NCBI GenBank assembly: GCA_905204915.1
Contig: CAJLBR010000022.1
Location: 1 to 19,058 of the forward strand
From: an uncultured Clostridium sp.
GTDB lineage: Bacteria; Bacillota; Clostridia; TANB77; CAG-465
Direction of reading: 5' to 3'
Length of the DNA stretch: 19,058 bases
This document shows, piece after piece, positions 13,394 to 19,058 of this stretch (position 1 is its first letter; each line of letters opens with the position of its first letter). The notes under the pieces were generated by a model. That model saw only the letters and a program-made list of their open reading frames with translations, searched no databases and was not told where the DNA came from. The translations under genes were made by a program, and so were the position numbers.

Positions 13394-13410
13394 GATTGAT
13401 TAGTATTCAT
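13336..13410 (-). other. Short frame with a strong ribosome binding site opening the unknown pair
   Basis: 24 codons, MNTNQSCMIKVGYPAIQKYG then SVQL and TAA. It is preceded by GGAGGAAAATACT and overlaps the start of the following long frame. It is most simply the true N-terminus of that gene separated by a one-base shift. A regulatory leader peptide is the alternative. Confidence 0.5.
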
Positions 13411-13459
13411 AGTATTTTCCTCCATTTATTAAAATTAGAATTAAAAAAATATTATGCGT

Positions 13460-13488
13460 ATTATATCACAAATTCCAAACAAAGTAAA
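13460..13488 (-). promoter_or_regulatory. Promoter of the unknown gene pair
   Basis: TTTACT at 13488-13483, a 17-bp spacer ending TTTGTGA, and TATAAT at 13465-13460. The -10 region TGTGATATAAT is identical to that of the orphan 167-aa and 95-aa genes. Confidence 0.75.
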
Positions 13489-13506
13489 GATAGCAGCTAT
13501 TATAGC

Positions 13507-13529
13507 AATATTTACGCAATGTAAATATT
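13507..13529. repeat. Inverted repeat upstream of the unknown pair
   Basis: AATATTTAC (13507-13515) and GTAAATATT (13521-13529), a perfect 9-bp palindrome with a 5-nt centre. It lies 19 bp upstream of the -35 box and 20 bp beyond the hpf terminator. It could be an operator or a second hpf terminator hairpin. Confidence 0.4.
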
Positions 13530-13549
13530 TTAATAAACATGCAATAAAA

Positions 13550-13570
13550 AAAGAGCACTAAGTGCTCTTT
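13550..13570 (-). terminator. Terminator of hpf
   Basis: 9-bp stem AAAGAGCAC/GTGCTCTTT with a TAA loop and a T-run on the minus strand, 5 nt after the hpf stop. Confidence 0.9.
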
Positions 13571-13575
13571 TAATT

Positions 13576-13923
13576 TTATTCTTCATCCATAGATTCTACA
13601 TCTTCTACTTCTTCAGCAGGAATTCCAGATCTTTTCATTTTTTCTTTTGCTGTTTTTTCTTTTCTAACTTGACCTTCAATTTTAGATATAGCAGCTTCTA
13701 TACCGTAGTATAAATCTTCTGCATTTTCTTCAGCAAGGAAAGTACGAGAATTTTGTTCTATTCTTATATCTATACGTTGTTTTCCCTTTGACTTATCAGT
13801 GAAAGTAACGTGACAAATAGTATCTTCTGCGAAGAATTTATCTAATTTTTTTATTTTTCTTTCAGTAAATTCTCTTATTGCATCTGTTACTTCAATACGA
13901 AGTCCTGTTAAATCTAATTTCAT
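13576..13923 (-). CDS. hpf: Ribosome hibernation promoting factor, short form
   Basis: A 115-aa protein of the HPF/RaiA (YfiA) family, which binds in the decoding channel of idle 70S ribosomes. The single domain matches throughout: LRIEVTDAIREFTERKIKKL at the N-terminus, an RIDIRIEQNSRTFLAEENAE strand-turn, and DLYYGIEAAISKIEGQVRKEK as the final helix. An acidic tail closes the protein (EEVEDVESMDEE). Most Bacillota encode a long form of about 180-190 aa whose C-terminal domain dimerises ribosomes into 100S particles. That domain is absent here, and a terminator follows five nt after the stop, so it was not lost by a recent frameshift. I chose ATG 13923 after GAGGTGATT, since the GTG three codons upstream falls inside the ribosome binding site. 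It has its own promoter. Confidence 0.93.
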   Translation of the reverse strand: MKLDLTGLRIEVTDAIREFTERKIKKLDKFFAEDTICHVTFTDKSKGKQRIDIRIEQNSRTFLAEENAEDLYYGIEAAISKIEGQVRKEKTAKEKMKRSGIPAEEVEDVESMDEE

Positions 13924-13943
13924 AGTAATCACCTCATACCTAT

Positions 13944-13971
13944 ATTATACACTATAAATATTATTTTTCAA
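13944..13971 (-). promoter_or_regulatory. Putative hpf promoter
   Basis: TTGAAA at 13971-13966 and TATAAT at 13949-13944 with 16-bp spacing. No clear terminator separates hpf from the SNF2 gene upstream, so read-through is also possible. Confidence 0.65.
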
Positions 13972-14026
13972 GTTAAAAGGCTCTTTTTCATAAACATTTC
14001 ATTATTTATTCATATTACTTTAAATA

Positions 14027-17000
14027 CTATTCAAACAATTTTAGTATTTCCTCTTTACTCATTTTGTTTATAAATGTTTCACCAGATTTTATAACTGAGT
14101 CTGTAATCTTGCTCTTTTTATCCTGTAACTCTTGAATTTTTTCTTCAATTGTTCCTTTAGTAATAAGTTTAAATACTTGAACATTATTCCTTTGGCCTAT
14201 TCTATAAGCTCTATCAGTTGCTTGATTTTCTTGAGACATATTCCACCAAGGATCAAAATGTATTACCATATCTGCTCCTATTAAATTAAGTCCAGTTCCA
14301 CCAGCCTTTAATGATACTAAGAAGACTGGTACATCATCAGATTTATTAAACTCATCAACCATACTTACTCTTGTATCAACTTTTGTTTGACCTGTAAGTT
14401 TAAAGTATTTTATATCATTTTTTTCTAATTCTTTTTCTAAAATATCAAATATAGAAGTAAAGCTAGAGAAAATTAACATTTTATGTCCTGAAGATATTGC
14501 TTCCTTAACAAGTTCTACACATTGATTAACTTTAGAACTACCATATTCATAATCTTCTAAAAACATAGACGGATGTGATGCAATCTGTCTTAATCTTGTA
14601 ATTAAAGATAAGATTTTCATATTTGATACTTCACTATCTTCATCTAGTTCTTTTCTAATTTCTTTTTTGGCAGTTAATAAGTAATTTTTATAAACTTTAG
14701 CTTGTTCTTCTTCCATTTCGTTATACATAACTGTAACAGTTTTTTCTGGTAATTCCTTTAATACTTCAGTTTTTGTTCTTCTTAGAACAAACGGCGCTAC
14801 CATAAGTTGAAGTCTTCTCATAGTATCATCATCATTTTCTTTTATTATTGGATTTTCAAATACCTCTTTGAACTTTCTATAAGTATACAAATATCCAGGC
14901 ATTATAAAATCGAATATTGACCAAAGTTCAGAAAGTGAATTTTCTATTGGTGTACCAGTAAGTGCAAACCTTATATTACCATTTAATTCTTTTAGAGATT
15001 GTGCATTTTTGGTATTATTATTTTTTATATATTGCGCTTCATCAGCAATAATATATCTGAAATTATATTTTTGATATTCTAAAACATCTCTTTTTAACAA
15101 ATCATATGAAGTAATAATTACATCATATTTTGTAGCCTTTTCAATTTTTTCTTGTCTTTCTTGTTGGTTACCATTTATTATTAAAGTTTTGATTTTTGGA
15201 GCAAATTTTTTAATTTCATTTTCCCAGTTAATGTATAGCGAACTAGGACAAATTACAATAGACGTCTTTTTCTCTGTAATTCTTTCATTCTCAAGCAAAG
15301 CTATTACTTGAATTGTTTTACCAAGTCCCATGTCATCTGCAAGTATTCCACCAAATCCATAGCTATCCAATGTTTTAAGCCAACTGTAACCACTTTTTTG
15401 ATAAATTCTTAAGCTTGCATTTTCAAGTGATGGCACCTCAAATTCTCTAGAATCAGAATTTGAAATATCATTAATTAAAGTAGAAAAACTAGAATCTTTA
15501 TTAAAAATAATATCCTCATTTTTCTTTCCTAAATTATCTAAATACATTGCCCTATATTTAGGAACTTTTAAATTGCCTTTAGTTATATCTTTATAATTTA
15601 CTCCTAAATTTGTTGTTATGTTGTAAAGGGTACTTATTAAAGAAGAATCCAAATTAATAAAGCTACCATCTTTTAATCTATAATACTTTTGTTTTAATTT
15701 GTATTTTTCAAAAATCTCTTTTAGTTCTTTTTCATCAAAATTTACATTTGAGATATCTATATTTATAAGATTATTTTCTAGTCTAACTCCCATGTTTACA
15801 CTTTGACTACCGATAATAGTTTTATTCTTTAATTTTTCTGTAACAAGAACTTCAAATTTTTCCATAAATTTATCAAGTCCAGTTTTAAAGAATTGATATA
15901 TATCGTTATCATCACTTATGTATAATAAATGTTTATCGGCATCAATTCTAAATTTATATTCATCAAATAATTTTTTTACTCTTTCTTCTTGTCTTTTGTT
16001 TCTGCTAATATCTAATCCCTTAGTGCTATCAAACGGATTAAATTCTTTTTTATCATAACAATACTTAATTTTTGCAATTATGTGCTTTTTAGCATTAATG
16101 TCTAAAAATACTTTTACTCCCAAGTTTTCTGATTTATATTTATCTTTTAAATTTTGATCAACGTTAACTGTTGAACTTTTAGAAACTACTGGTATAACTG
16201 TTTCAAACAATATAGCTGCATTTTCTTTATTTATATTTATTACATTATCTTTCACATTTCTGAATTCTTGAATTAAAGGCAAAATGTCTTTCTTAAATTC
16301 ATCGCTACATCTATATAAAACATTATCTAATAATATATATACATATTCAGATCCATAATATACTTTGTAGGCTTCATAATCATGTTCTATATAAATTCCA
16401 TCATCATTCTCTGTAACTTTAAAATTTAATACTGGATCATCTGTTATAAGCTTTATTTTATTTATTAGTTTGTTATCGTCTTCTATCCCTATTACGTTGC
16501 CTTCATTTATGCTAAAAAATTCATCTAAGGCACTATATTTTAAAGAAATAAATTTTCTATATTCTTTTTTTATATCTAATTCATTTTTAGAAAGTTCTCC
16601 ATAATTTTCATACTCTAATATTTTTTTATATATGAATTTAACAAGTGGTTTTGAATCATCGCTAAAATTACAGATATCATGTTTGAAAGCAAAATCTTTT
16701 CCGTGTTCTAATATTGATTTATTTCTTATTGCAAGTGAAAATTCATTTAAATCTTTTATATTGTACATTTTCTTAGAACCAATTCTAAAGTATGCAAAAA
16801 GTTCATCAACTTTTACCTCTTTTAGTATTGGAATAACACTAATATTAAATTCTGCGTCATTAAGACCATCATTTAAATTTTCATAATATTCTAATAACTC
16901 AACATGATTTTTTTCTTTCTTTACCTGATTTTTATATCTATTTTTTTCTAATTTTTCTTCATCAGATATTGATATTGTAAAATCTTTTTTAGATGCGTCA

Positions 17001-17305
17001 ATATATTTTTCTTCACTTACATACATATCAAAAGCTGTTGCAACAATATGTTTACATACTCTCTTTTTTTCACTAAAAGTTGGACAATTGCATGCAAATC
17101 TAAGAATCCCTTTATCTCTACAGATAAAGGGTTCATAGATATAATTTCCTTTCACGAAGGTTTGTACTCTAAATTTTTCATCGGAAATATAAGTAGCTTT
17201 TTTTATAGTTATTTTATCCTGTTCATAATAAGATTTTCCCTTAGCAGCTACTTTTTCTCCTGCTTTTCTTATAATTCCATTTATTTCTTCTGGTTTTATT
17301 AACAT
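14027..17305 (-). CDS. SWIM zinc-finger SNF2-family DNA-dependent ATPase
   Basis: A 1092-aa bacterial Swi2/Snf2 protein. Near the N-terminus is a SWIM zinc motif (C72, C74, C84, H86 in FACNCPTFSEKKRVCKH), a nucleic-acid or protein binding module. A long, poorly conserved middle (about 100-620) follows, typical of this bacterial subfamily. The ATPase core has motif I DDMGLGKTIQV (about 655-665), the DEAQ box IADEAQYIKN (about 750) and ALTGTPIENSLSELW (about 780-795). The second lobe has LIFSSFTSIFDILE, VSLKAGGTGLNLIGADMVIH, and the arginine-finger motif QATDRAYRIGQ (about 1030). Such proteins translocate on double-stranded DNA and remodel DNA-bound proteins. The bacterial role is not well defined. 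ATG 17305 follows AAGGAGAAAG. It begins 21 nt after the GH18 gene and probably shares its promoter at 18983-19011. Confidence 0.93.
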   Translation of the reverse strand: MLIKPEEINGIIRKAGEKVAAKGKSYYEQDKITIKKATYISDEKFRVQTFVKGNYIYEPFICRDKGILRFACNCPTFSEKKRVCKHIVATAFDMYVSEEKYIDASKKDFTISISDEEKLEKNRYKNQVKKEKNHVELLEYYENLNDGLNDAEFNISVIPILKEVKVDELFAYFRIGSKKMYNIKDLNEFSLAIRNKSILEHGKDFAFKHDICNFSDDSKPLVKFIYKKILEYENYGELSKNELDIKKEYRKFISLKYSALDEFFSINEGNVIGIEDDNKLINKIKLITDDPVLNFKVTENDDGIYIEHDYEAYKVYYGSEYVYILLDNVLYRCSDEFKKDILPLIQEFRNVKDNVININKENAAILFETVIPVVSKSSTVNVDQNLKDKYKSENLGVKVFLDINAKKHIIAKIKYCYDKKEFNPFDSTKGLDISRNKRQEERVKKLFDEYKFRIDADKHLLYISDDNDIYQFFKTGLDKFMEKFEVLVTEKLKNKTIIGSQSVNMGVRLENNLINIDISNVNFDEKELKEIFEKYKLKQKYYRLKDGSFINLDSSLISTLYNITTNLGVNYKDITKGNLKVPKYRAMYLDNLGKKNEDIIFNKDSSFSTLINDISNSDSREFEVPSLENASLRIYQKSGYSWLKTLDSYGFGGILADDMGLGKTIQVIALLENERITEKKTSIVICPSSLYINWENEIKKFAPKIKTLIINGNQQERQEKIEKATKYDVIITSYDLLKRDVLEYQKYNFRYIIADEAQYIKNNNTKNAQSLKELNGNIRFALTGTPIENSLSELWSIFDFIMPGYLYTYRKFKEVFENPIIKENDDDTMRRLQLMVAPFVLRRTKTEVLKELPEKTVTVMYNEMEEEQAKVYKNYLLTAKKEIRKELDEDSEVSNMKILSLITRLRQIASHPSMFLEDYEYGSSKVNQCVELVKEAISSGHKMLIFSSFTSIFDILEKELEKNDIKYFKLTGQTKVDTRVSMVDEFNKSDDVPVFLVSLKAGGTGLNLIGADMVIHFDPWWNMSQENQATDRAYRIGQRNNVQVFKLITKGTIEEKIQELQDKKSKITDSVIKSGETFINKMSKEEILKLFE

Positions 17306-17326
17306 TTCTTTCTCCTTAATATACCG

Positions 17327-18958
17327 TTATTTTTGTAAATTTTGATTAATTACTTCCCAAACATCAGAAGTTTCAAGTCCTCTTCTCCATCCAGCAATTC
17401 CTGCAAGATTATATTTGTTCACAGTTTCTACTCTCTTTTTAACAGAGTCTTTATCCTCTAGCCATAATTTATAAGTAACACTTCCTTTGGTATATTCAGC
17501 ATAATTTTGACCTGCGTCTTCATCCCATACAGTAGTAATATCATATTTATCTATAAAATCTTGACAGTCTTTCATATCATAAACTGTAGTTTTTGGTTTA
17601 TCTTCACCTTGTTTTATTGTCCAAAGTCTAGTATAAAATGGTATTCCTAAAACTATTTTATTAGGATTTATATTTGAGTCATTTATTAATGAATTAACAT
17701 TTTCTTCTACCCATGAAACTTCAGCTATACTTCCAGCTTCACTAGACCAACTTCCTCTATGATCATATCCCATAAGCATAACGTAATCTGCTACTTCACC
17801 AACTCTTGATCTATCAATGTATTTAACAAAATACATATCAACCGATAATGTAGCACCTTGTTTTTTCATAAGAGGAGCTAGTTCTCTTATAAATTGAGTA
17901 TAAAGATCTCTGTCTTCTTCTTTCATAGCTTCAAAGTCTATATTTATTCCATCTAGCTTATTTGTTTTTACCACATCTAATATATTTTTTATTAATTGTT
18001 CCCTTAAATATTCACTCTTCATTACAGTTGAAGTTGTTTCAGCTGAATAGTTTGCACTATCAATTCCGTTTGTAATAATTGGCCAAATTTTATATCCATA
18101 CTCTTTTGCTTTGCTGTAATATTCTTGTGAAAACTCAGAACTAATTTCTCCTTTAGCATTTTTTAATTCATACCAAGTTGGAGAAACAACATTTACGCCA
18201 TTAACTTTACTATTTCCTAAAGAATCAACTTTACTACCATATTGCCAAAACATAACAATTTTTTCTTTGTTAGATGCCTCTTCAGGAGACACATCTTCGT
18301 CTTGACTAACCAAATTTACATTGTTTTTTGCAATATATCCAACAATTCCAGTTTCAGTTTTTACTTTGTACCATCTAGAATGTGCTAATGCTTTATCATA
18401 AACTGTTACTGTATTATTTGTATTTAAAATTTGTAATACTTTTGATGATGTATTAATATCTTCATACACTTTTACTTTATTATGAGTAACATTTACATCA
18501 GAAGAAGATTTCTTATCAATAACTATTGTGTTAGTTTCATCATTATATTCCACATTAATATTATAAACATCTGTAAATAAATTAATAGGAATATACACAG
18601 CTTGATTATAAATCTTTGCTGGATATTTTATATCTGAATATTCAAAGTTTCTAGAAATTTTAGGCTCGTCCACCTTTAATTTTATTACTTCATCAGAATT
18701 TGTTATTATAACCTTTGTAGCAACTTTATCATAAAAAATATTTTCATCTATTGTTTTAGAAATAGTATTAATTGAAACATAAATACCATCTCCATCTATA
18801 AAAGGCTTATACGTAGCATCTATATTTTCACCAAATATAACTAAATCTGCTTCATTTTTATTTTTATTATTTTCATCAAATTTCACTGTAAAAAATATCA
18901 TAAATACTGCAGCAAATAAAATTACTACAATAATAATTTTCTTTATTTCATCAACCAT
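17327..18958 (-). CDS. Membrane-anchored SH3b-GH18 glycoside hydrolase
   Basis: A 543-aa protein with an N-terminal signal anchor (residues 8-24) and an extracellular remainder. Residues about 43-150 resemble the copper-amine-oxidase-N-terminus-like cell-wall module common in clostridia (IDGDGIYVSINTIS, YIPINLF). About 155-218 is a bacterial SH3 domain (VKVYEDINTSSKVLQIL, WYKVKTETGIVGYIAKNNV). About 232-540 is a family 18 glycosidase: the strand-4 motif LDGINIDFE with catalytic Glu343 and Asp341/336, then MLMGYDHRG, VLGIPFYTRLW and AGIAGWRRGLE. The architecture is close to the SleL/YaaH spore-cortex N-acetylglucosaminidases and related wall hydrolases, which fits a spore former. The exact substrate is inferred, not shown. 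A consensus-like promoter lies 25 nt upstream, and the SNF2 gene follows after 21 nt. Confidence 0.92.
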   Translation of the reverse strand: MVDEIKKIIIVVILFAAVFMIFFTVKFDENNKNKNEADLVIFGENIDATYKPFIDGDGIYVSINTISKTIDENIFYDKVATKVIITNSDEVIKLKVDEPKISRNFEYSDIKYPAKIYNQAVYIPINLFTDVYNINVEYNDETNTIVIDKKSSSDVNVTHNKVKVYEDINTSSKVLQILNTNNTVTVYDKALAHSRWYKVKTETGIVGYIAKNNVNLVSQDEDVSPEEASNKEKIVMFWQYGSKVDSLGNSKVNGVNVVSPTWYELKNAKGEISSEFSQEYYSKAKEYGYKIWPIITNGIDSANYSAETTSTVMKSEYLREQLIKNILDVVKTNKLDGINIDFEAMKEEDRDLYTQFIRELAPLMKKQGATLSVDMYFVKYIDRSRVGEVADYVMLMGYDHRGSWSSEAGSIAEVSWVEENVNSLINDSNINPNKIVLGIPFYTRLWTIKQGEDKPKTTVYDMKDCQDFIDKYDITTVWDEDAGQNYAEYTKGSVTYKLWLEDKDSVKKRVETVNKYNLAGIAGWRRGLETSDVWEVINQNLQK

Positions 18959-18982
18959 AATCTAAACCATCCTATCACAACA

Positions 18983-19011
18983 ATTATACATTATTTTTAG
19001 ACTTTTGTGAA
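18983..19011 (-). promoter_or_regulatory. Promoter of the GH18-SNF2 unit
   Basis: TTCACA at 19011-19006, a 17-bp spacer and TATAAT at 18988-18983 on the minus strand. The last ~45 bases of the window beyond it show nothing recognisable. Confidence 0.75.
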
Positions 19012-19058
19012 TAGTTTTTACTAATTTTCTAATATCATTTTTTAAACTCTAAATATTA

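Noticed and set aside
1..19058. CRISPR arrays, tRNA genes, prophage or transposon genes
   Set aside because: No regularly spaced repeats, cloverleaf sequences or mobile-element proteins were seen on either strand.

Overview
This is a low-GC, low-complexity chromosomal window. Its gene content points to an endospore-forming member of the Bacillota, most likely a clostridium: spoIIID, a SpoIIQ-type LytM protein, the Gram-positive order of the alpha-operon ribosomal genes, and strong AAGGAGG ribosome binding sites. Every convincing gene lies on the minus strand except one two-part unit at about 1.94-3.14 kb, and the coding density is that of a core chromosome. No insertion sequence, CRISPR array, tRNA or rRNA was seen.

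Reading from the left edge, there are two half-size TauE/SafE (TSUP) permease genes (the second runs off the window), then spoIIID and a spoIIQ-like gene. Divergent from spoIIQ is a + strand unit: a promoter, a ~585-nt non-coding segment with extensive internal pairing, and a small multi-membrane-span protein. I interpret this as OLE RNA followed by its partner gene oapA, and it is the most notable element of the window. Convergent with it is a minus-strand pair, a sortase followed by a thioester-domain surface protein whose C-terminus stops right after an LPKTG motif. Next is an orphan 167-aa gene of distinctly higher GC with a perfect consensus promoter.

From 5.88 to 9.43 kb is the ribosomal/transcription operon infA-rpmJ-rpsM-rpsK-rpsD-rpoA-rplQ (transcribed right to left). 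It has its own consensus promoter and a terminator after rplQ. Upstream of it are a 95-aa membrane protein of unknown function, map and adk (a tight pair), and tsaC. In many Bacillota secY precedes adk and a small KOW protein sits between map and infA. Neither is found here.

The right part holds an overlapping pair of unknown genes that look distantly related to each other (the first has a start or frameshift anomaly), a short hibernation-promoting factor lacking the usual C-terminal dimerisation domain, a SWIM/SNF2 ATPase, and a membrane-anchored SH3b-GH18 glycosidase that probably shares an operon with the SNF2 gene.

Transcription units are short and sharply delimited. Ten minus-strand or OLE promoters show recognisable -35/-10 boxes, nearly all with exactly 17-bp spacing. 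In two places the T-run of one gene's terminator runs directly into the TTGACA of the next promoter.
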